Below, piece by piece: positions 1-5,301 of a DNA stretch of 9,340 bases (its first letter is position 1; each line of letters starts with the position of its first letter). The notes under the pieces are model-generated. The model made no database searches, had not been told where the DNA came from, and worked only from the letters and a program-made list of their open reading frames with translations. Position numbers and translations under genes: made by a program. Source of the DNA: Gemmatimonadota bacterium (GTDB lineage: Bacteria; Gemmatimonadota; Gemmatimonadetes; Longimicrobiales; Gaopeijiaceae); contig SKZC01000274.1 of assembly GCA_007127575.1 (NCBI GenBank), positions 1 to 9,340 of the forward strand, written 5' to 3'.

Positions 1-1
1 C

Positions 2-367
2 CGGGTGCAGATCGTGGGCGACGATCTCCTGGTCACGAATCCGGAGCGGATCCGGCGGGGGGTGCGTGAAGAAGTGGCCAACGCCGTCCTCATCAAGGTG
101 AACCAGATCGGCACCCTGACGGAGACCCTGGAGGCCATCCAGGTGGCCCGGGACGCCGGCTGGGGAGTGGTCATCTCCCATCGCTCCGGTGAGACGGAGG
201 ACACCTTCATCGCGGATCTGGCCGTGGCCACCGGGGTGGGACAGATTAAGACCGGAAGCGCCAGCCGGACGGACCGGGTGGCCAAGTACAATCAGCTCCT
301 TCGGATCGAGGAGCTCCTGGGGTCCCGGGCCCGGTATCCTGGCCGGGATTTTCGATCGGGAGGCTGA
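2..367 (+). CDS. eno: Enolase, C-terminal part (5' end outside window)
   Basis: Enolase interconverts 2-phosphoglycerate and phosphoenolpyruvate in the cytosolic glycolytic pathway. Only about the last 121 residues are present; the family is usually about 420-430 residues long, and the reading frame is open to the window edge. Visible hallmarks: the Asp pair in VGDDLLVTN; the enolase signature LIKVNQIGTLTE, whose Lys (codon 95-97) matches the catalytic base; SHRSGETEDTFIADLA, whose His-Arg-Ser (from 179) contact the substrate phosphate; and GQIKTGSASRTDR, whose Lys (codon 248-250) binds the substrate carboxylate. The tail is short and Arg/Gly-rich. The stop TGA is at 365-367, and the ribosome binding site of the next gene lies inside the last codons, so the two genes are probably co-transcribed. 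No key residue in the visible part is missing. Identification is secure from motif order and spacing. Confidence 0.97.
   Translation, partial: RVQIVGDDLLVTNPERIRRGVREEVANAVLIKVNQIGTLTETLEAIQVARDAGWGVVISHRSGETEDTFIADLAVATGVGQIKTGSASRTDRVAKYNQLLRIEELLGSRARYPGRDFRSGG
358..363 (+). promoter_or_regulatory. Ribosome binding site for ftsB
   Basis: GGGAGG lies within the last codons of eno, 8 nt before the TTG at 372. It fixes the start of the septum gene at that TTG and not at the in-frame ATG at 189, which would overlap conserved enolase coding sequence. Confidence 0.8.
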
Positions 368-371
368 CCTC

Positions 372-719
372 TTGAAAAAGCTCTTCCTCCCCCTGGTTCT
401 TCTCCTGGCGGGGTACTACGCCCTCTTCGGAGGGGAGTACTCCCATCCGGACCTTCTCCGGATCCACGGCGAGCAGGATCGGGTGGAGGAGGAGCTGGGG
501 GACGCCCGGGCCGAGCTGTTGCGGCTCCAGGCTCGAGCCGATTCCCTGGAGCACGACCCGGAAGCACTGGAGCGGCTGGCCCGGGAGCGGTTCGGGCTCA
601 TCCGGGAGGGAGAGCTCCTCTACCGGTTCGCGGACGTTCCCGACGGGGAGGAAGAGCCCTTCGACGAAGGGGAAGTGGGCTGGGACGATCCCATTGACAC
701 CGCCCCCCCCCGAAGGTAG
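372..719 (+). CDS. ftsB: Septum formation initiator, DivIC/FtsB family (TTG start)
   Basis: Predicted 115-residue bitopic inner-membrane division protein. FtsB/DivIC proteins pair with FtsL and FtsQ (DivIB) in the divisome and help activate septal peptidoglycan synthesis. Architecture: a very short cytoplasmic N-terminus, one hydrophobic segment at about residues 4-19, a charged coiled-coil-like helix at about 30-60, the family's conserved block DPEALERLARERFGLIREGE at 62-81 followed by LLYRF, then an acidic Pro-containing tail at about 87-115. The length is typical. The TTG is chosen because GGGAGG lies 8 nt upstream and the membrane segment begins at once. The position just after eno matches Pseudomonas-type genomes, where ftsB follows eno. 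A run of nine C residues (703-711) lies just before the stop. FtsB and DivIC cannot be told apart from sequence alone. Confidence 0.87.
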   Translation: MKKLFLPLVLLLAGYYALFGGEYSHPDLLRIHGEQDRVEEELGDARAELLRLQARADSLEHDPEALERLARERFGLIREGELLYRFADVPDGEEEPFDEGEVGWDDPIDTAPPRR

Positions 720-733
720 CGTTTTGGGCCCTT

Positions 734-807
734 GCCGGAGTAGCTCAGTTGGTTAGAGCAGCGGAATCATAATCCGCGAGTCGGGGGTTCGAGTCCCTCC
801 TCCGGCA
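734..807 (+). tRNA. tRNA with CAU anticodon, probably elongator tRNA-Met
   Basis: A complete cloverleaf can be drawn. The acceptor stem is GCCGGAG (734-740) with CTCCGGC (800-806), discriminator A807. The D stem is GCTC/GAGC (743-746, 756-759). The anticodon stem is GCGGA/TCCGC (761-765, 773-777) with loop ATCATAA, giving anticodon CAT at 768-770. The T stem (783-787, 795-799) has one G-U pair and loop TTCGAGT. CCA is not encoded (A followed by CT) and must be added enzymatically. The fully paired 1-72 G-C end argues against an initiator tRNA. The CAU anticodon fits elongator Met or the minor Ile tRNA that TilS modifies at C34; Met is the default call. It begins 14 nt after the ftsB stop and is followed by a terminator, so it is likely the last part of the eno-ftsB transcript. 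Confidence 0.93.
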
Positions 808-828
808 CTCTAGAGTGACGAGAGTTTT

Positions 829-860
829 CGGCCTCCCGGGTTCTCCGGGAGGCCGTTTTT
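829..860 (+). terminator. Strong rho-independent terminator after the tRNA
   Basis: A perfect 11-bp GC-rich stem (829-839 with 845-855) with a 5-nt loop (GTTCT) is followed directly by five T residues (856-860). It lies 21 nt after the tRNA and about 100 nt before the amidase start, so it should end the eno-ftsB-tRNA transcript. Confidence 0.93.
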
Positions 861-924
861 CAGACTCCTCGCTCTTCCGAGTGGCGAGCCTGGCCGCGGC
901 GGGGGTCTCCTTCCTTGGGGGCCA

Positions 925-940
925 CCCCTTATTTCCTTAC
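925..940 (+). promoter_or_regulatory. Promoter-like motif upstream of the amidase gene
   Basis: CCCCTTATTTCCTTAC lies between the terminator and the amidase RBS. It resembles the element at 3864-3881 in the other main intergenic gap (shared core CCCCTTAT). A promoter is expected here because the previous transcript ends at 860, but no good -35 box is visible, so this is a weak inference. Confidence 0.25.
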
Positions 941-948
941 GCGCTTAC

Positions 949-955
949 GGAGGAG
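949..955 (+). promoter_or_regulatory. Ribosome binding site for the amidase gene
   Basis: GGAGGAG lies 4 nt before GTG at 960 (6 nt if GGAGG is counted). It supports that GTG over the in-frame TTG at 915, which has no comparable site and would put a charged extension before the signal peptide. Confidence 0.75.
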
Positions 956-959
956 TGCC

Positions 960-2573
960 GTGTCTTCCATCGTTGCCCGGAGCCTTTTCGTTACGGCCTC
1001 CTCGGCCGTGCTCCTCCTGACGGCTCCCGCCGTCCACCCCTTCTCCCTTTCGGTCCAGGCGGCGGCTCAAACCTCCTCCATCGATGTGGTGGAGCTCACC
1101 GCAGAGCAGGTGCAGGCCGACTACCGGGCGGGTCGATACACTGCGGTGGAGCTGACCCAGGCTTTTCTGGAGAGAATCGACATCTATGAGGAGCGCTACA
1201 ACGCCTTCATATCCATGAACCCGGACGCGCTCACCGTGGCGGCGGCATTGGACGACGAGTATGAAGCCAGCGGCCCCAGGGGGCCCCTCCACGGAGTTCC
1301 CGTGGTGATCAAGGACAACCTCGACCAGGCGGGATTGGTGACCACGGCCGGGTTCGACGGCTTCAGCGAGGCCGCAGGGGGCGTGGATCTGATCCCCTCG
1401 GTGGACGCGGACGCGGTGGCCCGGCTGCGTGAGGCCGGAGCCATCATCCTGGGCAAGACGAATCTCCCTGACTTCGCGGGCCATGGGACGCGGACCCGCA
1501 GCTCCGTGGCCGGGGTCACCCTGAACCCATACGCGGAAGATCGGGTGCCCGGTGGCTCCAGTGGGGGCACGGCCACGGCGGTAAACACAAGCTTCGCCGT
1601 GCTGGGGCTGGGAACGGATACCGGGGGGTCCATCAGTAACCCGTCCGCCGCCCAGGCTCTGGCCAGTGCCAAGCCCACCTTCGGTCTGGTTCCCCTTCAC
1701 GGGGTAGTGCCCTTGGATGCCAGCTACCGGGACGTGGTGGGTCCCATGGCCCGAACGATTCGGGACGTCGCCGTCACCATGGACGTCATCGCCGGTCCGT
1801 CCCCTCGAGACCTGGCAACGTACGCCGCCCTGGACCACCTTCCTCCCGACGGTTTCGTCGAGGCCCTGGATTCCACGGCGCTGGAGGGAAAACGCTTCGG
1901 GCTCGTGGGGTTGGGGTGGCGGGAGAGCTTCATGCCCCTGGAGGAGGAGACGGAGGAGATCTATCACCGGGCCATCCAGGTGCTGGAGTCCCGGGGTGCG
2001 GAGGTGGTGGAGGATCCCTTCGAGGGAACGGGGTGGGTGGAGCTCTACGATGGTCGGTCTGACGGGGTGAGCACCGGTGCCCACGACTTCTTCGTCTACC
2101 TCCAGGGATTGCCCGAGGACGCGCCCTTCCGGAGTGTTCAGGAGTGGGAGGAGTTGACGGGGCGGGAGATGCCGGGGAACCGGAGCGCTCCTCCGGCACG
2201 TCCCAGCGCCACCGAGGCGGGAGACGCCTACCAGGCCTGGAGAAAGGAGTTGAGGGCCCTCTTCCGGCAGGTGCTGGAAGAGAATGAGCTGGATGGGCTC
2301 TTCTTTCCTCAGGCGGGAGGCCCCATCCGTCCCATGGTGGAGGATCCGGAGCGGCCGGACTACCACCCGAACAACCATCCCGAGCTTCCGAGCAACATCA
2401 CGAACCATGTGGGTGTCCCCGTCATAACCGTTCCCTTCGCCTACTACGAGGACGGCCTGCCCTTCGTCATCGCCTTCATCGGCGATCTCTGGACGGATGC
2501 GGAGCTTCTGGGTTACGCCTACGACTTCGAGCAGGCGACCCGGGCTCGGCGGGCGCCGGAGCTAAGTCCGTAA
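960..2573 (+). CDS. Exported amidase-signature family hydrolase
   Basis: Predicted 537-residue enzyme of the amidase signature family, which hydrolyses carboxamide bonds with a Ser-cisSer-Lys triad. From the GTG start, residues 1-36 look like a signal peptide: Arg7, a hydrophobic run, then VQAAA before QTSS as a possible cleavage site. It probably acts outside the cytoplasm. Triad candidates are Lys118 in GVPVVIKDN, Ser200 in PGGSSGG and Ser224 in GTDTGGSI; the 24-residue gap between the two serines matches FAAH and malonamidase E2. The usual Arg after GGSI is Ser here (GGSISNPSA). The C-terminal half carries the family's substrate-shaping region, which does not reveal the substrate. A signal peptide and the absence of gatB/gatC nearby argue against GatA. 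It stands alone between a terminator and a globin gene. The family is secure; the substrate is unknown. Confidence 0.9.
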   Translation: MSSIVARSLFVTASSAVLLLTAPAVHPFSLSVQAAAQTSSIDVVELTAEQVQADYRAGRYTAVELTQAFLERIDIYEERYNAFISMNPDALTVAAALDDEYEASGPRGPLHGVPVVIKDNLDQAGLVTTAGFDGFSEAAGGVDLIPSVDADAVARLREAGAIILGKTNLPDFAGHGTRTRSSVAGVTLNPYAEDRVPGGSSGGTATAVNTSFAVLGLGTDTGGSISNPSAAQALASAKPTFGLVPLHGVVPLDASYRDVVGPMARTIRDVAVTMDVIAGPSPRDLATYAALDHLPPDGFVEALDSTALEGKRFGLVGLGWRESFMPLEEETEEIYHRAIQVLESRGAEVVEDPFEGTGWVELYDGRSDGVSTGAHDFFVYLQGLPEDAPFRSVQEWEELTGREMPGNRSAPPARPSATEAGDAYQAWRKELRALFRQVLEENELDGLFFPQAGGPIRPMVEDPERPDYHPNNHPELPSNITNHVGVPVITVPFAYYEDGLPFVIAFIGDLWTDAELLGYAYDFEQATRARRAPELSP

Positions 2574-2632
2574 GATGATCGTGATGCCAGGAGGATCCGA
2601 ACGGAACCACGGGGTCCGGTGTTTCTCTGACC

Positions 2633-3028
2633 ATGTCGGAGAGTGAGCGCGTCACCGCATATGAGCTCATCGGCGGCGAGGCCGGGGTTCGGCGTCTGGT
2701 GGACTGCTTCTACGACCTCATGGACTCGGCTCCAGAGGCGAAGAGGGTCCGGGCGCTCCACGCTCGCAGCCTGAAGTCGTCCCGGGAGAAGCTCTTTCTC
2801 TTCCTGTCGGGCTGGATGGACGGACCTCCGTTGTATGTGGAGCGGTTCGGCCACCCCCGACTTCGGGCCCGCCACCTCCCCTTTCCCATCGGTCCCACGG
2901 AGCGGGACGAATGGCTCTGGTGCATGGAGCGGGCTCTGGAGGAACAGGAGATGCCGGAGATGCTTCGGGAGTACCTGAGGGACCGATTCCGAGGGGTGGC
3001 CGAACACATGAGAAACCAGGACGAATAG
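2633..3028 (+). CDS. Group II truncated haemoglobin (trHbO-like)
   Basis: Predicted 131-residue haem protein of the 2-on-2 globin fold. Group II members bind O2, NO or peroxide and are linked to respiration and oxidative or nitrosative stress. Diagnostic features: FYDLMD at 26-31, whose Tyr27 fits helix B position 10; the block GPPLYVERFGHPRLRARH ending in His81, the expected proximal haem ligand (F8); the PFPIG turn at 83-87; and Trp94 in ERDEWLWCM, matching the Trp G8 conserved in group II. Length is normal for the family. The ATG has no clear Shine-Dalgarno sequence. An in-frame TGA at 2582-2584 limits any upstream extension, and no ATG, GTG or TTG lies between. An AGGAGG at 2589-2594 is too far away to serve it. 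The SDR gene follows after 7 nt, suggesting co-transcription. Group II is a confident call; the physiological ligand is not known. Confidence 0.93.
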   Translation: MSESERVTAYELIGGEAGVRRLVDCFYDLMDSAPEAKRVRALHARSLKSSREKLFLFLSGWMDGPPLYVERFGHPRLRARHLPFPIGPTERDEWLWCMERALEEQEMPEMLREYLRDRFRGVAEHMRNQDE

Positions 3029-3035
3029 GAGAGCC

Positions 3036-3836
3036 ATGGGGGCTCCTGGTCAGACGGATGCAGGGACGGGCAAAGGTACGGCACTGATTACCGGGGCTTC
3101 CTCCGGCATCGGCCGGGGCCTGGGCGAAGCTCTGGCCCGACGGGGGTGGGCCGTGGGGCTTGCGGCTCGTCGGGAGGCGGAGCTCGTCCGGGTGGCGGAG
3201 GGGGTGCGGGAGGCTGGAGGACGGGCCCGGGCCCTCCAGTGCGATGTGGGAGTTCGGAAGGCGGTTGTGGGTGCCGTCCGGGAGCTGGAGAAGGCCTTCG
3301 GCCCGGTGGACCTGCTGGTGGCCAACGCCGGGGTGAGTGAGGACACCCCCGCCCGGACCCTGGACGCCGGCCAGATCGAACGGATCTTCAGGGTGAACGT
3401 GCTGGGCATGGTCTACGCCGTGGAGGCGGTCCTCCCCGGGATGCTGGAGCGGGGGAGGGGACATCTCGTAGGGATCAGCAGTGTGGCCGGGTTTCGGGGC
3501 CTCCCCCTTCGGCCCGGTTACTCGGCGAGCAAGGCCGCCATGTCCAGCTTCCTCGAGGGGCTTCGGGTGGACCTGAGGGGGAGTGGGGTGGACGTCACCG
3601 TGGTGTCGCCCGGGTGGGTTCGAACTCCCATGACGGCGAAGAACGAGCACCCCATGCCCTTCCTGGTGGAGTTGGATGATGCGGTGGAACGGATCATCCG
3701 GGGAATCGAAGGGCGGCGGAGACACGTGGCCTTCCCCTGGCCTCTGGCTACGGCGGTCCGCGTCCTCCGGTTCCTACCTCCGGCGCTCTACGATTGGCTG
3801 GGGTCCCGGTTGGTTCCACGAGAGCCCCGCCACTGA
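3036..3836 (+). CDS. Classical short-chain dehydrogenase/reductase (SDR)
   Basis: Predicted 266-residue NAD(P)-dependent oxidoreductase with a Rossmann fold. Visible motifs: TGASSGIG at 19-26 (dinucleotide-binding turn); AARR at 43-46 after the second strand, whose arginines suggest NADP(H) preference; CDV at 69-71; NAG at 97-99; and the catalytic tetrad Asn121, Ser149, Tyr162, Lys166 (YSASK). PGWVRTPM follows at 192-199. The last 35 or so residues are rich in hydrophobic and aromatic residues (FPWPLATAVRVLRFLPPALY) and could form a membrane-associating or lid segment. The ATG follows AGGAG by 4 nt; that site overlaps the globin stop codon, so translation is probably coupled. The substrate cannot be read from the sequence; a small carbonyl compound or sugar alcohol would fit the family. 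The fold and activity class are secure. Confidence 0.92.
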   Translation: MGAPGQTDAGTGKGTALITGASSGIGRGLGEALARRGWAVGLAARREAELVRVAEGVREAGGRARALQCDVGVRKAVVGAVRELEKAFGPVDLLVANAGVSEDTPARTLDAGQIERIFRVNVLGMVYAVEAVLPGMLERGRGHLVGISSVAGFRGLPLRPGYSASKAAMSSFLEGLRVDLRGSGVDVTVVSPGWVRTPMTAKNEHPMPFLVELDDAVERIIRGIEGRRRHVAFPWPLATAVRVLRFLPPALYDWLGSRLVPREPRH

Positions 3837-3863
3837 GGCCGGGGGTGGAGGGGCCCGGGGTCG

Positions 3864-3881
3864 CCCCTTATCTTCCCCTAC
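3864..3881 (+). promoter_or_regulatory. Promoter-like motif upstream of the second gene cluster
   Basis: CCCCTTATCTTCCCCTAC shares the core CCCCTTAT with the motif before the amidase. TATCTT at 3869-3874 matches a -10 box at 4 of 6 positions, and no good -35 box is seen. If real, the leader would be about 65 nt and would contain the two hairpins that follow. Confidence 0.27.
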
Positions 3882-3924
3882 CGAGGTCCTGCGGGACCGG
3901 GCGCAGGCCGGGCGCCTCCCGGCC
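3881..3924 (+). other. Two tandem GC-rich hairpins in the gap before the unknown gene
   Basis: The first pairs GGTCC (3885-3889) with GGACC (3894-3898) over a 4-nt loop, with two extra pairs across a bulge (3881-3882 with 3899-3900). The second is a perfect 7-bp stem (3906-3912 with 3918-3924) with a 5-nt loop. Neither has a T run, so an intrinsic terminator is not supported. They may be a structured leader, a rho-type end for the SDR transcript, or chance pairing in GC-rich DNA. Confidence 0.35.
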
Positions 3925-3946
3925 CTCATCTCCACCCTGACGAGCC

Positions 3947-4450
3947 ATGACCGACGCCCCCAACGCCATCGTGGAACGGAGAAAGCGGCGCTTGGCGGAG
4001 GAGCTTGGCCGCTCGCTCCAGCCTCCCACCGTCCCTTCCGATATCCCGCCTCTCACCGAGAACCGACGAGTTTTTCTGCTGGAGGAGGCGGAAGAACTCT
4101 ACTGGAATGAGCTGGAGTGGGAGCGGGTCACCGACGAGGAACGGGTGGATGGGGAACCCCTCACGGAGCTCATCTTCCCCGGGTTTCTGGCCTTCGTCCG
4201 AGGCCTGCTCCTCCAGGAGGTCCAGGAAGACAGCCTGGCGGGTGCGGAACCTCGGCCGCAGGTGGTGGAGGAGATCGCCCTCTTCCTGGCTCGTCGGCTG
4301 GCGGAGCTGCGCCAGGACCTGAACGGTCGGGGAGAGGACCTGGACCAGAGACGGGTGGAAGAGGCCCTCACCAGCCGGCTTCTGGACCTGACCCTCCGTG
4401 AGTACTTCGGGGTGTCGCCGGAGGAAGCCGAGGGAGGGATGGCGCGCTGA
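3947..4450 (+). CDS. Hypothetical acidic, helical cytosolic protein
   Basis: Predicted 167-residue protein that I do not recognise. It has no signal peptide or convincing membrane segment. A basic stretch near the N-terminus (RRKRR, 11-15) is followed by a Pro-rich linker (26-36) and then largely helical, Glu/Leu-rich sequence. A hydrophobic core, FPGFLAFVRGLLL, lies at 78-90, and further amphipathic helices at about 105-125 and 135-155 end in LREYFGVSPEE. No metal-binding or nucleotide-binding motif is visible. The start is well fixed: an in-frame TGA at 3938-3940 lies two codons before the ATG. The Shine-Dalgarno signal is weak. Its stop overlaps the proposed CTG start of the GDPD gene, so it is probably the first gene of the GDPD-tilS-hpt-ftsH operon. 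Coding status is supported by normal local composition, tight spacing and sustained amphipathic character. Confidence 0.8.
   Translation: MTDAPNAIVERRKRRLAEELGRSLQPPTVPSDIPPLTENRRVFLLEEAEELYWNELEWERVTDEERVDGEPLTELIFPGFLAFVRGLLLQEVQEDSLAGAEPRPQVVEEIALFLARRLAELRQDLNGRGEDLDQRRVEEALTSRLLDLTLREYFGVSPEEAEGGMAR
4432..4438 (+). promoter_or_regulatory. Ribosome binding site deciding a CTG start for the GDPD
   Basis: GGGAGGG lies 8 nt before the CTG at 4447, the same spacing as for the TTG starts of ftsB and tilS. No ATG, GTG or TTG in the GDPD frame is available between the in-frame stop at 4399-4401 and codon 4570. Confidence 0.65.
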
Positions 4451-5301
4451 GGCTCTTCCGGAGGCCGCGGTCCGGGCATCCCTTCTTTGCCGGAGGACCC
4501 CTCCTCATCGCGCACCGCGGTGGGGCTCGCCTCCGTCCGGAGAATACCCTCGAGGCCTTCCGGGACGCCGTGGAACGGTGGGGGGCCGAGATGCTGGAGC
4601 TGGACGTCCAGGTGACCCGGGACGGAGAAATCGTGGTTCTCCACGACCCCACGGTGGACCGGACCACGGACGGGACGGGGCCCGTTGCGGAGATGCTCTG
4701 GTCGGAGGTGCAGGGCCTGGACGCAGGGTTCCGGTTCCGGGACCTGGATGGCCACCGCTCCTGGAAAGGACGGGGCGTCCGAATCCCTCGCCTCTCGGAG
4801 GTCCTGGAGACTTTCCCTCGCACACGGATCATCGTGGAGGTGAAGACCCCGGAGGCGGCCCCCGGAGTGGTGGAGGCGGTCCGTGCAGCAGGGGGCCAGG
4901 ACCGGGTCCTCATGGCCGCCGGAGATCACGCGGCCGGAGCGGGCCGACACGGGTACCAAGGCCCTTCCAGTGCCAGTAGTCGCCAGATCCGCGCGTTCAT
5001 CCTGCTCCACCGTACCGCTCTGGGGCCCCTGTACACCCCCTCCACCGACGCCTTCCAGCTCCCCTTCCACTGGCAAGGCCGCCAGGTGGTCACGCCCCGG
5101 GTCGTGGATGAGGCCCACGAGCGGAACATGCCCGTTCACGTCTGGACGGTGGATGATCCGGAGGAGATGCGGCTCCTCCTATCGTGGGGCGTAGACGGGA
5201 TCCTCACGGATCGGCCGGACGTTCTGGCCCGGGTTCTGGAGGAGGAGTGGGACCGCCCCCCGGCCTCCGGAGCGCCGGGAAATGAGGAGTCCTCTCGTTG
5301 A
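4447..5301 (+). CDS. Glycerophosphodiester phosphodiesterase (GDPD), probable CTG start
   Basis: Predicted 284-residue TIM-barrel enzyme that hydrolyses glycerophosphodiesters from phospholipid turnover to sn-glycerol 3-phosphate and an alcohol, with a divalent metal. With CTG as residue 1, motifs in order are LLIAHRGG (catalytic His23, Arg24), RPENTLEAF (31-38), ELDVQVTRDG (metal ligands Glu51, Asp53), LHDPTVDRTTDG (His66), IIVEVK (Glu131, Lys133), and near the end HVWTVDDPEEM and GVDGILTDRPD. The first common start codon in frame, GTG 4570, comes after the HRGG and ENTLEAF motifs and would give a protein lacking a catalytic His, so the true start must lie upstream. CTG 4447 overlaps the preceding TGA and has GGGAGGG 8 nt before it. 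No signal peptide is seen, so it is likely cytosolic. The stop overlaps the TTG of tilS. Confidence 0.9.
   Translation: MRLFRRPRSGHPFFAGGPLLIAHRGGARLRPENTLEAFRDAVERWGAEMLELDVQVTRDGEIVVLHDPTVDRTTDGTGPVAEMLWSEVQGLDAGFRFRDLDGHRSWKGRGVRIPRLSEVLETFPRTRIIVEVKTPEAAPGVVEAVRAAGGQDRVLMAAGDHAAGAGRHGYQGPSSASSRQIRAFILLHRTALGPLYTPSTDAFQLPFHWQGRQVVTPRVVDEAHERNMPVHVWTVDDPEEMRLLLSWGVDGILTDRPDVLARVLEEEWDRPPASGAPGNEESSR
5284..5289 (+). promoter_or_regulatory. Ribosome binding site for tilS
   Basis: GAGGAG lies 8 nt before the TTG at 5298, inside the last codons of the GDPD gene. It supports TTG as the tilS start; the TTGA overlap means the GDPD stop and the tilS start share two bases. Confidence 0.75.

Noticed and set aside
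189..371. N-terminal extension of the septum protein from an in-frame ATG
   Set aside because: It would overlap conserved enolase coding sequence, translates to Arg/Pro/Gly-rich sequence, and the TTG at 372 has an ideal ribosome binding site.
868..888. Small hairpin (CTCG...CGAG) after the terminator
   Set aside because: The stem is short and bulged with no T run; chance pairing is likely in this base composition.
815..1189. Short plus-strand frame over the terminator and amidase start
   Set aside because: It reads through a strong terminator and out of frame across the amidase signal peptide; its composition is typical of a shadow frame.
945..2408. Long minus-strand open frame (487 codons) opposite the amidase gene
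   Set aside because: Its translation is rich in Gly, Arg, His and Pro with no family motif, and it exactly opposes a well-supported gene. Long antisense frames are expected in DNA this GC-rich.
2718..3725. Minus-strand open frame (335 codons) opposite the globin and SDR genes
   Set aside because: Low-complexity Pro/Gly/His/Arg composition and no recognisable domain; both plus-strand genes have clear motifs.
4916..4980. Possible frameshift in the middle of the GDPD gene
   Set aside because: The Gly/Ala/Ser-rich stretch is less conserved, but the same frame carries GDPD motifs before and after it, so no frame change is needed.
4099..5139. Minus-strand open frame (346 codons) spanning the unknown gene and GDPD
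   Set aside because: It crosses two plus-strand genes, one with complete GDPD motifs, and shows no motif of its own.
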